This document shows positions 8,139-16,686 of a stretch of DNA of 38,342 nucleotides, piece after piece. Made by a program: the position numbers and the translations under genes. Within the stretch, counting starts at the first letter, position 1. Each line of letters starts with the position of its first letter. The stretch comes from Bacteroidaceae bacterium (GTDB lineage: Bacteria > Bacteroidota > Bacteroidia > Bacteroidales > Bacteroidaceae). The notes under the pieces are model-generated. The model ran no database searches. It was not told the DNA's origin and saw nothing but the letters and a program-made list of their open reading frames with translations. The stretch is from the NCBI GenBank assembly GCA_024401165.1, contig JAKSLN010000010.1:1-38342 (forward strand), in the 5' to 3' direction.

Positions 8139-9992
8139 TTAGAGTGTGCTCTTCTCGAAAGGCTTGTACTCGATACCCTTACCTTCGTAACCTGCATTCT
8201 TGAAGTACTCCACAAACGATAGACGCAAGGGGTGAACAAAGGCAGACAGACAGCTCATGGCAATGTTCAGTACATGACCAATAAGGATGATCAGAACAAA
8301 TCCTATGATCAGTACGCCAGCGCTGCTGAGGTCGTTGCCAACCAGCATGTAAGCCAGGTCGTTGAAAGTCTTTCCCAACATACCACCAGCCAAACCAAGG
8401 GCGTAAAGACGGATGTACGATAGGATGTCGCCCATCAAACCCGACGCCATGTTGTACGTGTCGTACAAGCCTGCCAGTATGTTGATTACAGGGTTGCGGT
8501 GAATGTTGTTCAGAAGGTAGATGCCAACAGCAGATACACCCAGTACTGAGTAGATAATAGGCATCATTTGTTCCTGTGGAATCACACCACCATAGGTCAG
8601 TGCACCAACGGTTGCTGTACCAACGACTGCCAGCCACCAACCCCACGTGCCGAGGCATTCCTTGAAGCCTCGCTGCATGGTGACATTGATAGCGTTAACC
8701 GTCATAGCAAGCGAGATATGAACGATACCGATGAGCAGCGATGCCACCATCTGTACGTCGTAGGTCGTACCTGGGAAGGTGCCGACGAGCATGCAGTTCT
8801 TCAGTCCTTCGGGTACCCAGCTTTGTTCGTGCAAGGGAATGCCAAAGGCTGTGCCGAGAAGCAGACCGATGGGGATACAGGCAATGCCGAGCACCAGCAC
8901 CAGTTTAAAGTTGATGCCGAACAGGACTTTGCCAATCTTGCCACCCATCTTGATGTCGGCCAGGGAGAGCAGCGTCAAAATGATTCCGTAGCCCGCGTCT
9001 GCCACACAGATGGCAAAGAACAGGGTGAAGAAGATTGACAGGATTGCCGTAGGGTCGACGTCGGTAGCACTTGGCATACCATACATGCGAGTGAGCGCTT
9101 CGAAGAGGGTCACCAACTTGTTGTTGATGAGTTTGACGGGAGCCTTGTCCTCGCGGGTTGCCTCATGGTGGCTGTACCATACGCCTTGGGCCTCCAGCAT
9201 GCTGTTGAGCGCCTCTACCTTGTCATTGGGGCAGAATCCCTCTAACAGACAGACATGCTGGTCTGCCTCAGCACCCGTGTTAAGCTTCACCTGTTCCAGG
9301 TTGATGGAATCTTGCAACTGTGCCAATGTGCCGTTGACATCTTGAATGTGAGCAGCAGCATAGCTTCTCTTTTCCTCGTCTAATGCGCGGATCTTGGCCT
9401 TCATGGCCTCGATGTCGCTGAAGAGCTGGTCAACGTCCTTGCGAGGAAGGGAAATCTTCTCTGCCATCAAGTCAACGTGTGTGTCCTTGGGGTTGAACGC
9501 CATGAAGAGCAGGCGACTGCCAGACTCGCCCACCTCGATGAGGTTAAACGCCTTCTGGTCCTCCTCGGAGAGATTGGTAGTCGAGTAGAACGCTACGTCA
9601 TAACCTGCCTCTTCGATTTGCTGGATGCGCTGCCAGTCAATCTTTCCCCAGGGTGACAGGAGGTCATATTCCTGCTGCATGTTGTTCAACTCCAGAGAGA
9701 GGGCATTGCGCTGAATGCCGAACTGAGCATACGCCTTGGTTACTTCCTCAATGTTGGTTGAGGCGCCCGTGGTTTGGGCTTCCTCACGGCCCAAGGTGTT
9801 GAGCATGTCTTTCTTCAGTTCGTCCAGTTGGATCTTTCTGCTTAACAGACTCTGCAACTGACTGTTGTCGACAGCTTCTTCGCTTTCACGCTGCTTGACG
9901 TGAAGCACGCCTTGCTCTCTCAGTTGTTCGAGGAAGGAGTCATATTCCTTGTGATAGACAAGGAACGTGTATTTTGTCATTTTTCCAATCAT
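8139..9992 (-). CDS. ntpI: V-type ATPase subunit I (a-subunit homologue)
   Basis: The 617-residue protein is the stator membrane subunit that forms the ion path against the K ring. The N-terminal half (1-310) is soluble and rich in coiled coil, as in the peripheral arm of subunit I/a. The C-terminal half has seven or eight membrane helices. The family's key motif LSYIRLYALGLAGGML (524-539) is present with the essential arginine at 528. The length is close to that of other bacterial I subunits. Its ATG overlaps the subunit D stop codon as ATGA, so translation is probably coupled. It is followed by an unusual tandem repeat before K. Confidence 0.95.
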   Translation of the reverse strand: MIGKMTKYTFLVYHKEYDSFLEQLREQGVLHVKQRESEEAVDNSQLQSLLSRKIQLDELKKDMLNTLGREEAQTTGASTNIEEVTKAYAQFGIQRNALSLELNNMQQEYDLLSPWGKIDWQRIQQIEEAGYDVAFYSTTNLSEEDQKAFNLIEVGESGSRLLFMAFNPKDTHVDLMAEKISLPRKDVDQLFSDIEAMKAKIRALDEEKRSYAAAHIQDVNGTLAQLQDSINLEQVKLNTGAEADQHVCLLEGFCPNDKVEALNSMLEAQGVWYSHHEATREDKAPVKLINNKLVTLFEALTRMYGMPSATDVDPTAILSIFFTLFFAICVADAGYGIILTLLSLADIKMGGKIGKVLFGINFKLVLVLGIACIPIGLLLGTAFGIPLHEQSWVPEGLKNCMLVGTFPGTTYDVQMVASLLIGIVHISLAMTVNAINVTMQRGFKECLGTWGWWLAVVGTATVGALTYGGVIPQEQMMPIIYSVLGVSAVGIYLLNNIHRNPVINILAGLYDTYNMASGLMGDILSYIRLYALGLAGGMLGKTFNDLAYMLVGNDLSSAGVLIIGFVLIILIGHVLNIAMSCLSAFVHPLRLSFVEYFKNAGYEGKGIEYKPFEKSTL

Positions 9993-10594
9993 GCGGTAGC
10001 CTCCTTTCTTTTCTCCTGAAGAGACTTCAGAATCTTCTGTGAAGACTTGGAGAGGTTCTCCTCGTCCTCCATGAATCGCTTGATCTTGCGCACGGCTTCC
10101 TGGAAACCGGGTATCTGCACCTTCTCGAAGAGGTTCACCTTCTGGGTGGTCTTCTTACGGGCATGTTCCAGCAGATGGAGCTTGGCAAAGACGAACTCGC
10201 GTTCCACGGCCGTTTTCGCAAGGCCCTGCAAAAGGTTGATGCCATCGAAGTACCACTTGGGGGAACTGAACAGGCCAAAGGGTTTTACCTCCAGCTCGAT
10301 GTTGGCGAGGATGGGGACGCGTACGCCCGCAATCTTCTTCACATCAAGTTTTACGTCCTTCAAACTTACGAGCGAGGTGTCGAATTCACCCCAGAGGGCG
10401 TACATTCGCTCGTAGCCTGCAATCTGCTGCTGCAGCTTGCGTTCCAGTTCGTCGGCTTCCTCCTTGCATTTCTTGCATTCAAGACGCAGCGCCGTCTCCT
10501 TGCTCTTGATGATGGGCAAGGTACGCTGTCGCATCTTGAGCTGCTTCTCAATCTGCTGAAGCGAAGTCTTGTTATATTGAAATTTAATTGCCAT
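9989..10594 (-). CDS. ntpD: V-type ATPase subunit D (central stalk)
   Basis: The 201-residue protein is predicted to be mostly two long helices (residues 1-75 and 125-195), with the shorter segment KIAGVRVPILANIELEV in between, matching the antiparallel coiled coil of the V1 central rotor shaft. The opening region KTSLQQIEKQL plus repeated Lys/Arg-Glu heptads fits the family. Subunit D couples rotation of the A3B3 head to the membrane ring. Its stop overlaps the start of subunit I by four bases. It is separated from subunit B by a 136-base spacer holding two GC-rich inverted elements. A subunit F partner, normally bound to D, is not encoded nearby. Confidence 0.93.
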   Translation of the reverse strand: MAIKFQYNKTSLQQIEKQLKMRQRTLPIIKSKETALRLECKKCKEEADELERKLQQQIAGYERMYALWGEFDTSLVSLKDVKLDVKKIAGVRVPILANIELEVKPFGLFSSPKWYFDGINLLQGLAKTAVEREFVFAKLHLLEHARKKTTQKVNLFEKVQIPGFQEAVRKIKRFMEDEENLSKSSQKILKSLQEKRKEATA

Positions 10595-10600
10595 ATTAGA

Positions 10601-10730
10601 CCCCCTCCCCGCTCCCCCTTGGGGGGAGAGTAGAATGTCTTGTGGGAGGGTTTTCTACTATATAATTAATAAATTTGTTCACACAGACCCTATATCTAAC
10701 CGCTTCCCTCTAAGGGGAAGGGAGGGGGCC
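10601..10730. repeat. GC-rich inverted element between V-ATPase B and D
   Basis: The left end (10601-10630) carries CCCCCTCCCC followed by CTCCCCCTTGGGGGGAG. The right end (10701-10730) is a diverged inverted version (TCTAAGGGGAAGGGAGGGGG). About 70 AT-rich bases lie between. The ends resemble those at 13829-14045 and 19231-19269, so this looks like a dispersed, MITE- or REP-like element inserted in an operon spacer. Confidence 0.6.
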
Positions 10731-12053
10731 TTACTTCCAATAAATGTCGGTGAACTCCTTCTTGATGTTGACCTCTTCCAGCTTGAAGTACTTCCTGAAC
10801 AGCGTCCAGGTAACGTCGAGCATCTCCTCGGTGTTGAGGTTGACGTCGATGGCCAGCAGTTGCTTAGCATAGTCCTTGGCGAAGTCGAGGCAGCGGTTGT
10901 CGTAGTCGGTCAGGTCGAAACCGTTCTCCAGCTTGGTCTTGGCGTTGGCAGCATCGGCATAAAGACGGATGGCGGCATTCATCACCTGCGAGTGGTCCTT
11001 TCGGGTCTTCTTACCTGCAACGAGCTGCTTCAGACGTGAAAGTGAACGGAAGGGGTCGACGATAACCTTGCCCACGTCGCTGTCACGACGCAGATAGAGC
11101 TGACCCTCAGTAATATAACCAGTGTTATCGGGTACGGCATGGGTGATGTCGCCACCGCTCAGAGTGGTTACGGCGATGATGGTGATAGAACCGCCACCTA
11201 CACTTTCGGGGAACTGTACTGCCTTCTCGTAGATCTTAGCCAAGTCAGAGTAAAGTGAACCGGGCATAGAGTCCTTTGACGGAATCTGGTCCATACGGTT
11301 GCTCACGATTGACAGAGAGTCAGCGTAAGAACTCATATCGGTCAGCAGGACGAGCACCTTCTCGTGCTTCTCCACGGCGAAGTACTCGGCTGCGGTCAAT
11401 GCCATGTCGGGAATCAACAGACGCTCAACGGCAGGGTCCTCGGTGGTGTTGATGAATGAGATAATGCGGTCCAGTGCACCTGCTCCTGCAAAGGTGTTGC
11501 GGAAGAAGTAGTAGTCATCGTTGGTCATACCCATACCGCCTAGGATGATCTTGTCTGCCTTGGCACGCATGGCAACCATTGCCATTACCTCGTTGAAGGG
11601 CTGGTCGGGGTCTGCGAAGAAAGGAATCTTCTGGCCAGATACCAGCGTGTTGTTCAAGTCGATACCGGCGATACCGGTAGCAATCAGTTCGCTGGGCTGC
11701 TTACGACGAACGGGGTTTACAGAAGGACCACCGATCTCCACGTCCTTACCTTCAATCTCTGGACCTCCGTCGATGGGTTGGCCGTAAGCGTTGAAGAAAC
11801 GGCCTGCCAACTGGTCGCTGACCTTCAGAGAAGGAGCCTTGCCCAGGAAGGTTACCTCGGCATTGGTGGGAATGCCACCCGTACCCTCAAACACCTGCAG
11901 AGTGACGTCGTCACCCATGATCTTTACCACCTGTGCCAACTTTCCGTTGATGGTGGCCAGCTCGTCATATCCTACGCCCTTTGCCTTCAGTGAGCAAGTG
12001 GCCTTAGTGATCTGGCTGATCTGTGTATATACTTTTTGAAATGCTGTACTCAT
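10731..12053 (-). CDS. ntpB: V-type ATPase subunit B (non-catalytic head subunit)
   Basis: The 440-residue protein matches the V/A-ATPase B subunit from end to end. It has an N-terminal beta barrel, GRFFNAYGQPIDGGP (84-98), PVRRKQPSELIATGI (114-128), the MALTAAEYFA and LVLLTDMSSYADSL segments of the nucleotide domain, and a helical C-terminal domain. As expected for B, it has no true P-loop: the equivalent segment is GQKIPFFADPDQPFNEV (140-156), which differs from the more common GxxLPHNE version seen in other groups. It alternates with subunit A in the A3B3 hexamer. The gene follows A after 18 bases and is separated from D by a repeat-bearing spacer. Confidence 0.96.
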   Translation of the reverse strand: MSTAFQKVYTQISQITKATCSLKAKGVGYDELATINGKLAQVVKIMGDDVTLQVFEGTGGIPTNAEVTFLGKAPSLKVSDQLAGRFFNAYGQPIDGGPEIEGKDVEIGGPSVNPVRRKQPSELIATGIAGIDLNNTLVSGQKIPFFADPDQPFNEVMAMVAMRAKADKIILGGMGMTNDDYYFFRNTFAGAGALDRIISFINTTEDPAVERLLIPDMALTAAEYFAVEKHEKVLVLLTDMSSYADSLSIVSNRMDQIPSKDSMPGSLYSDLAKIYEKAVQFPESVGGGSITIIAVTTLSGGDITHAVPDNTGYITEGQLYLRRDSDVGKVIVDPFRSLSRLKQLVAGKKTRKDHSQVMNAAIRLYADAANAKTKLENGFDLTDYDNRCLDFAKDYAKQLLAIDVNLNTEEMLDVTWTLFRKYFKLEEVNIKKEFTDIYWK

Positions 12054-12071
12054 AATATATATATAATGTGC

Positions 12072-13820
12072 TTAACCGTTCTGAATCATCTCCTCGATCT
12101 GCTTCTTGAAGTCGTTGTACTGCTCGCTCTTGTAGACTGAGTAGTTCATCTGCTTGCACAGGTTGATCATCTTCTTGTAGTAGTCAACAACCTCCTGGAA
12201 GTTGTCGAAGCTGTGAGTCTCGTCCTCGCAGATGGAAACGACGAGGTTCAGAATCTCCTCCTGACGGTCGAGGGGCGTTACGGCATCCACTTCGTCGAAG
12301 GCATCCTGCTGCAAGATGACGTAGTCTATAATCTCAGATTTCCAGAATGTTATGTGGTATTCAACGGGTACGCCGTCATCACCCAAGATGTTAATCTGCT
12401 CCGAGATCTCCTTACCACGCTGCATGCGAGTCTTGAGGTCGAGTACTTTGGGAATCCACTCCTCGTTGATGTGCTCTTTGATGTACTCTGCGAATTCAGG
12501 GTACTCGAGGTACTTCGAATAGGAATCAATGGGGTTGACGGCGGGGTAGCGCTTCTTGTCGGCACGGTCCTGCTCCAGTCCGTAGAAGCAGCGAGCCACC
12601 TTCTTGGTGTTCTCGGTTACGGGTTCCTTCAGGTTACCACCGGCGGGAGACACGGTACCGAGGAAGGTAACGGAACCAACCTTGCCGTTGCGCAGGTAAA
12701 CGTATCCGGCACGGCCGTAGAAGTTCGAAATCAAGGCACCGAGGTCCATGGGGAATGCGTCGGGACCAGGGAGCTCCTCCATACGGTTTGACATCTCACG
12801 AAGTGCCTGTGCCCAACGTGAAGTAGAGTCGGCCATCAGCAGGACACGAAGACCCATTGAACGGTAGTACTCGGCCATGGTCATGGCAGTGTATACGGAT
12901 GCCTCACGGGCAGCAACGGGCATGTTTGAGGTGTTGGCGATGATGATGGTACGCTCCATCAGCTTGCGGCCGGTGTGGGGGTCAACCAGTTCGGGGAACT
13001 CGGTAAAGATTTCCACAACCTCATTGGCACGCTCACCGCAGGCTGCGATGATTACGATGTCGGCCTCGGCCTGCTTTGAGATGGCATGCTGGAGCACAGT
13101 CTTACCCGTACCGAAGGGACCGGGAATGAAACCTGTACCACCCTCTACGATGGGGTTGAAGGTGTCGATGGTGCGGACACCTGTCTCGAGCAGCTTGAAT
13201 GGACGGGGCTTCTCTGCATAGTTGGTCATGGCGAACTTAACAGGCCAGTGCTGAACCATGGTTACGTTTACGTCCTCACCCTTTTCGCCAGTCAGGACAG
13301 CGATGGTGTCGTTGATCTTGTACTTGCCGGCAGGCACGATGCTCTTTACGGTAGCCACACCCTTCAGCTGGAAGGGAGCCATGATCTTCAGGGGCTGATG
13401 GTTCTCCTCCACCTGGCCCAGCCAGTCGCTCTCCTGCACCTTGTCGCCAACCTTGGCGATGGGCTGGAAGTCCCATTCGCGCTCCTCGTCGAGAGGGTTG
13501 GTGTACTGTCCGCGCTTGAGGAAGACACCCTCCATCTTGTCGAGGTCGTTCTGCAGACCGTCGTAGTTGTGACTCAGCATACCGGGACCCAGCTTGATTT
13601 CAAGCATGTGACCGGTAAACTCTGCCTCGGCACCTACCTTCAAGCCGCGGGTGCTCTCAAACACCTGCACGTAGGCGTCCTGGCCGACCAACTTGATGAC
13701 CTCGGCCATCAGTCTGTCGCCGCCTGTTGAAATGTAGCAAATCTCTCCCTGCATCACGGGTCCGTCTACGCGGAGCGTGACCATGTTGGATACGACGCCA
13801 CTTACAATTCCTTTTGTCAT
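12072..13820 (-). CDS. ntpA: V-type ATPase subunit A (catalytic)
   Basis: The 582-residue protein is the catalytic head subunit. It carries the Walker A loop GPFGTGKT (234-241), the non-homologous bulge region after the N-terminal barrel (about 110-190, including QPLKIMAPFQLKGVATVKS), and MADSTSRWAQALREMSNRM, a signature of the family. The position before GK in the P-loop is Thr, where many homologues have Ala. Length and domain order are normal. It hydrolyses or makes ATP coupled to ion flow; direction cannot be told from sequence. It is separated from the upstream DUF2764 gene by 223 bases of GC-rich repeat DNA and from B by only 18 bases. Confidence 0.97.
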   Translation of the reverse strand: MTKGIVSGVVSNMVTLRVDGPVMQGEICYISTGGDRLMAEVIKLVGQDAYVQVFESTRGLKVGAEAEFTGHMLEIKLGPGMLSHNYDGLQNDLDKMEGVFLKRGQYTNPLDEEREWDFQPIAKVGDKVQESDWLGQVEENHQPLKIMAPFQLKGVATVKSIVPAGKYKINDTIAVLTGEKGEDVNVTMVQHWPVKFAMTNYAEKPRPFKLLETGVRTIDTFNPIVEGGTGFIPGPFGTGKTVLQHAISKQAEADIVIIAACGERANEVVEIFTEFPELVDPHTGRKLMERTIIIANTSNMPVAAREASVYTAMTMAEYYRSMGLRVLLMADSTSRWAQALREMSNRMEELPGPDAFPMDLGALISNFYGRAGYVYLRNGKVGSVTFLGTVSPAGGNLKEPVTENTKKVARCFYGLEQDRADKKRYPAVNPIDSYSKYLEYPEFAEYIKEHINEEWIPKVLDLKTRMQRGKEISEQINILGDDGVPVEYHITFWKSEIIDYVILQQDAFDEVDAVTPLDRQEEILNLVVSICEDETHSFDNFQEVVDYYKKMINLCKQMNYSVYKSEQYNDFKKQIEEMIQNG

Positions 13821-13828
13821 AATGTTCG

Positions 13829-14045
13829 GCCCCTCTCCCCAGCCCTCCCCAAGGGGAGGGAGTGGTTTGGGGACTTTATTTAAGATTAATATTTATTCTT
13901 TTGTAAAGATGATGAAGCTCTTTGTGAAACCCTCAGGAATCTCTTCGAAACCCTTTGGAATCTTTTCGTAAAAACCTCCATGTGGCTCTTCTGTAGCCTC
14001 TTCCTCCCCTCTCGGGGGAGGTGGCCCGAGGGCCAGAGAGGGGCT
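13829..14045. repeat. GC-rich inverted element between DUF2764 gene and V-ATPase A
   Basis: The left end (13829-13862) contains the near-palindrome CCCTCCCCAAGGGGAGGG. The right end (14001-14045) read on the minus strand gives GCCCCTCTCTGG and then TCCCCCGAGAGGGGAGG, an inverted relative. Between the ends is a diverged direct repeat of about 22 bases (GAAACCCTCAGGAATCTCTT and GAAACCCTTTGGAATCTTTT). The right end reaches the last codons of the DUF2764 gene. Confidence 0.6.
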
Positions 14046-14886
14046 ATAGAAACTCTTCCGGCACCTTGGCTTCTCCACGCAAGTCTTCGACGATCTTCGT
14101 GAAGGTCGCCTTGCCCTGTACGGGGTCAAGTCGGTCCCAGCGGTCCAGCATCTCCAGTTTGCATAGGTAAGCAAAGACGGTCTCGATGCAGAAGGGGTCG
14201 CCAAACGTGTGCTCGTCCAGCCATACCCACTTGAAGGCGTCGATGCGCTTCTCCTTCTCCACGGGGTCCTCTGTCTCTGCAATCTTCATCAATTCAGGTA
14301 CATAGTCGTACTCGCGCCCCAGGTCAAAGTCCTTTGACTTGTTCATGCGCAGCATCTCGGTAATCTCGTTGTCGCCCAAGATGAAGTCGGCTACGTTCCA
14401 TCCGTGCTTGCGCGCCAGCAGTGCTGTCAGGATGTTCGTGATGTTGAAGTTCATCTTGAACCACTTGACAACGAACTCGTTCTTTCTCTCGAAGGCGTAC
14501 TCGTAATAAGCCTTCATGAGTTCGTCTCCCGCAAAGTATCCAGGCTCGTCCTTTCTGGGGTAGTAGGAGTCCATCAGGAACTTAGGCAAGAAGGAGGGGT
14601 AGCCCACAATCTTGCGGTCGTCATAGTTGCACTCCTCAATCAGCTTCAGGAGCTCTTCTACCGTGTAGTTGCCAAGCACTTGCAACTCTGCCTCGGGGTT
14701 CTTCAGCAGCGTCAGCAGGTTCTGGCAGTCGTGCTTTAGGTATACACAGTAGAGCAACCTCATGTCCGACTTGGACAGTTCCGCCTTGCACATCAGGCGG
14801 AAGTCGGCGTAGGAGATCTCCTTGCCATGGCTTCCGTCCATGTTTAGGACGGGTACGTCGGTCATTAAATAATAGTAATTGCCCAT
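14044..14886 (-). CDS. DUF2764 family protein of the V-ATPase operon
   Basis: The preferred start is the ATG at 14886, giving 280 residues beginning MGNYYYLMTDVPVLNMDG, 10 bases after the subunit E stop. An upstream in-frame ATG would overlap E and lacks the family-like start. The protein has no signal peptide or membrane helix and is predicted largely helical and acidic. From memory, a DUF2764 protein occupies the same slot between E and A in the V-ATPase operons of Chlamydia, spirochaetes and Bacteroidetes, which lack an obvious C subunit. The position and helical nature make it a candidate for the C/d-type socket that joins the central stalk to the K ring. That function is inference and has not been read from motifs. 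Confidence 0.85.
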   Translation of the reverse strand: MGNYYYLMTDVPVLNMDGSHGKEISYADFRLMCKAELSKSDMRLLYCVYLKHDCQNLLTLLKNPEAELQVLGNYTVEELLKLIEECNYDDRKIVGYPSFLPKFLMDSYYPRKDEPGYFAGDELMKAYYEYAFERKNEFVVKWFKMNFNITNILTALLARKHGWNVADFILGDNEITEMLRMNKSKDFDLGREYDYVPELMKIAETEDPVEKEKRIDAFKWVWLDEHTFGDPFCIETVFAYLCKLEMLDRWDRLDPVQGKATFTKIVEDLRGEAKVPEEFL

Positions 14887-14896
14887 GATGAATTGC

Positions 14897-15484
14897 TTAG
14901 AAGAGCATGTCAATCAACTGAGGACGCAGGAAATTCTTGAAGTAGGTCTCGAACTCCTCGGTGCCGAAGTTCACCTTGTAGCTGCCGTCGGCGGGAGCAA
15001 TGCTGAAGAGAGCCTGCTTGCCGTTGACCTTTTCGATGGTTACGCCCTTGTCCAGCAGTTCCTTTGCCTGTGATGCAAAGTATGCCTTCAGGCTGTCTGC
15101 CTCAGAACTGCTGATGACGATGGGTTCGTCGTCCGACCACTTGCTGGCCAGCGCTACGGCAAACTGTCCCAGGAAGTTCTTGTCGGCTGCCAGTCCGGCT
15201 ACGCTCTGCTTCACGATCTTGTCGGTCATCACGTTGGCAATCTCGCTCTTCAAGGCGTTCAGCGTCTGCCCTGTGTAAAGCTTCAGCTCGCTCTTGGTGT
15301 TGGCGTTGATCTCAGCGGCCTTCTTCTGGGCACCAGCCTCAATGGCCGCAGCCTGCTCCTTTGCCTCGGCCACGATCTTCGCAGCCTCTGCCTTGGCCTC
15401 TTCAATCAGGCGCTGACCTTCTGCCTGACCTTTCTCTACGCCTTCGCGGTAAATCTTTTCGGTGAGTTCTTGAATTTTTTCCAT
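14897..15484 (-). CDS. ntpE: V-type ATPase subunit E (peripheral stalk)
   Basis: The start at 15484 gives 195 residues beginning MEKIQELTEKIYREGVEKG. A longer frame reaches upstream through the promoter region and is not favoured. The N-terminal half (about 1-95) is a continuous Ala/Lys/Glu-rich helix (EEAKAEAAKIVAEAKEQAAA) typical of the E-subunit coiled coil, and the C-terminal half is a mixed alpha/beta globular domain that caps the A3B3 head. It is the first gene of the V-ATPase operon. The usual coiled-coil partner, subunit G/H, is not encoded in this operon. The expected partner interaction is therefore unexplained here. Confidence 0.92.
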   Translation of the reverse strand: MEKIQELTEKIYREGVEKGQAEGQRLIEEAKAEAAKIVAEAKEQAAAIEAGAQKKAAEINANTKSELKLYTGQTLNALKSEIANVMTDKIVKQSVAGLAADKNFLGQFAVALASKWSDDEPIVISSSEADSLKAYFASQAKELLDKGVTIEKVNGKQALFSIAPADGSYKVNFGTEEFETYFKNFLRPQLIDMLF

Positions 15485-15527
15485 AAGTATATTTTTGCTT
15501 GATTTTATTGATGCATTAATTACGCCA

Positions 15528-15559
15528 CAAAAATACAAAGTTTTTTTCTTTTTGCCAAA
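15528..15559 (-). promoter_or_regulatory. Promoter of the V-ATPase operon
   Basis: On the minus strand a TTTG (15556-15559) is followed after 20 bases by TATTTTTG (15528-15535), a good match to the Bacteroidetes -33/-7 promoter pattern. The predicted start of transcription is about 35 bases before the subunit E start codon. Confidence 0.65.
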
Positions 15560-15576
15560 TGTTGCTAAATAAATTA

Positions 15577-15610
15577 GGTGGAAAACTGACAAGTTCGTCG
15601 GTTTTCCACC
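15577..15610. terminator. Inverted repeat between ispD and the V-ATPase operon
   Basis: GGTGGAAAAC and GTTTTCCACC form a perfect 10-bp stem around a 14-base loop. It lies after the ispD stop codon on the minus strand and just upstream of the V-ATPase promoter. It lacks a clean U tract, but the placement suits an end for ispD transcription. Confidence 0.5.
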
Positions 15611-15650
15611 CAACATTTTACTTTTTGTGTCAAAATGATAGGTCGTCTGC

Positions 15651-16343
15651 CTATTCCAGAACCTTCTCCATGAGTAAAAGATCTTGAGGATAAGTAATCT
15701 TTATATTCGTTGTCTCGCCCTCCACGACCTTGATGGGTACGTCGGGTAGATAACGGAAAACCACGCCGCAGTCGTCCGTGGTCTGGAACCCGGGGTCTTG
15801 TAAAGCCAATTCGTAAGCACGACGTATGGTTTCAAGGCGAAATCCCTGAGGCGTCTGGACGTTGCGTAGGGTGGGGCGGGGCGGTGTCTGACAGATGACG
15901 CCCTCCTCGTTGACCTGTATGATGGTATCGGTCGTAGGGATGGCAACATCTACCGCCTTATATTGCTTCAATGCTTCGATGCAATCGGAGATAATTCGCT
16001 CCGAAACCAGGGGACGTACGGCATCGTGCAGCAATAGGCAGACGTCCTCTTTCTGTGCGTTGTAGGTATGGATGGCTGCCAGACTGCTGTCGTAGCGTTC
16101 CTTCCCTCCTGGGAGTACATGCTTGACCTTGTCATACGACCCTTTCGTGACAATATTTTTCACGTCATCTATGCAGTCTGTCCGGCTTACAATGCAGATC
16201 TCGTCCACTTGCGAATGCTGCGCAAAGGCTCGAATGCTCCATTCCAGAATCGTTCGTCCCTTGACCTCCAGAAACTGCTTTGGTCGTTCGCTTCCCATCC
16301 TCGAACCGCTGCCTCCGGCTAACAGTACGGCAACTACCTTCAT
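15651..16343 (-). CDS. ispD: 2-C-methyl-D-erythritol 4-phosphate cytidylyltransferase
   Basis: The 230-residue protein carries the nucleotidyltransferase signature LLAGGSGSRMGSERPKQFL (7-25), in which the Gly-rich loop, Arg15 and Lys22 bind CTP. Later family motifs are LLHDAVRPLV, TPPRPTLRNVQTPQGF, TTDDCGVVF and VEGETTNIKITYPQDL. It transfers CMP from CTP to 2-C-methyl-D-erythritol 4-phosphate in the non-mevalonate isoprenoid pathway, in the cytoplasm. The length is normal for a single-function IspD, so this is not an IspDF fusion. It lies 80 bases after a 56-residue ORF on the same strand, across one copy of a dispersed repeat, and may share that gene's promoter. Confidence 0.95.
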   Translation of the reverse strand: MKVVAVLLAGGSGSRMGSERPKQFLEVKGRTILEWSIRAFAQHSQVDEICIVSRTDCIDDVKNIVTKGSYDKVKHVLPGGKERYDSSLAAIHTYNAQKEDVCLLLHDAVRPLVSERIISDCIEALKQYKAVDVAIPTTDTIIQVNEEGVICQTPPRPTLRNVQTPQGFRLETIRRAYELALQDPGFQTTDDCGVVFRYLPDVPIKVVEGETTNIKITYPQDLLLMEKVLE

Positions 16344-16369
16344 ATCGATTAATTATGAACCCAGAGCTA

Positions 16370-16414
16370 TGACTGCGAAGCTTGATGAGACACAGTCGAA
16401 TAACTATGAACTAT
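16370..16414 (+). repeat. Dispersed 45-bp repeat, copy 1 of an inverted pair
   Basis: The copy starts TGACTGCGAAGCTTGATGAG and ends TCGAATAACTATGAACTAT. The reverse complement is found at 19119-19164 with only a two-to-three base difference in the middle. This copy lies between the 56-residue ORF and ispD. Confidence 0.85.
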
Positions 16415-16423
16415 GAACTGATT

Positions 16424-16594
16424 TCACTTTCCCAGTATCTTCTCGGCAAAGCCCATGATGTCATCCTTGTGCTCCTTCAGGGGAGTCTTGTCGATGACAT
16501 TGGCGATGTCGTCCTTGTGTTCTGCAACCTGCTTCTTCACCTCGTCGATGTCGATATTTTTTGCCAAACTGCTGATGGTTTCCTTCAAGTCCAT
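16424..16594 (-). CDS. Small 56-residue protein with a 16-residue repeat
   Basis: The ATG at 16594 opens a 56-codon frame ending in TGA. The peptide begins MDLKETISSLAKNIDIDEVK and is highly charged and helical, with no signal peptide or membrane segment. The hexapeptide EHKDDI occurs at residues 25-30 and 41-46, a 16-residue spacing that suggests an internal duplication. I do not recognise the family. Support for it being real comes from a good promoter about 60 bases upstream (TTG, 20 bases, TATCTTTG), an ATG start, and its position upstream of ispD on the same strand. A small cytoplasmic binding or stress protein is possible but not shown. Confidence 0.68.
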   Translation of the reverse strand: MDLKETISSLAKNIDIDEVKKQVAEHKDDIANVIDKTPLKEHKDDIMGFAEKILGK

Positions 16595-16654
16595 AATGAT
16601 TTGTTTTTAGCGTTTATAAATTCGTTACTTTATTCTGTTTTCAACTTATTTCTG

Positions 16655-16686
16655 CAAAGATAGTCGTTATTGTTGAGATAAACAAT
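16655..16686 (-). promoter_or_regulatory. Promoter of the 56-residue gene
   Basis: The minus strand has TTG (near 16683-16685), a 20-base spacer and TATCTTTG (16655-16662), fitting the Bacteroidetes promoter pattern. The predicted leader is about 55 bases. Confidence 0.6.

Noticed and set aside
13893-14043. Possible short coding sequence with repeated GF-EE/EK-IP motifs between DUF2764 and V-ATPase A
   Set aside because: The repeated peptide comes from the diverged direct repeat inside the GC-rich inverted element, without its own start.
15485-15616. N-terminal extension of V-ATPase subunit E
   Set aside because: The extension covers the promoter and a hairpin and is not E-like. The ATG at 15484 gives the usual coiled-coil start.
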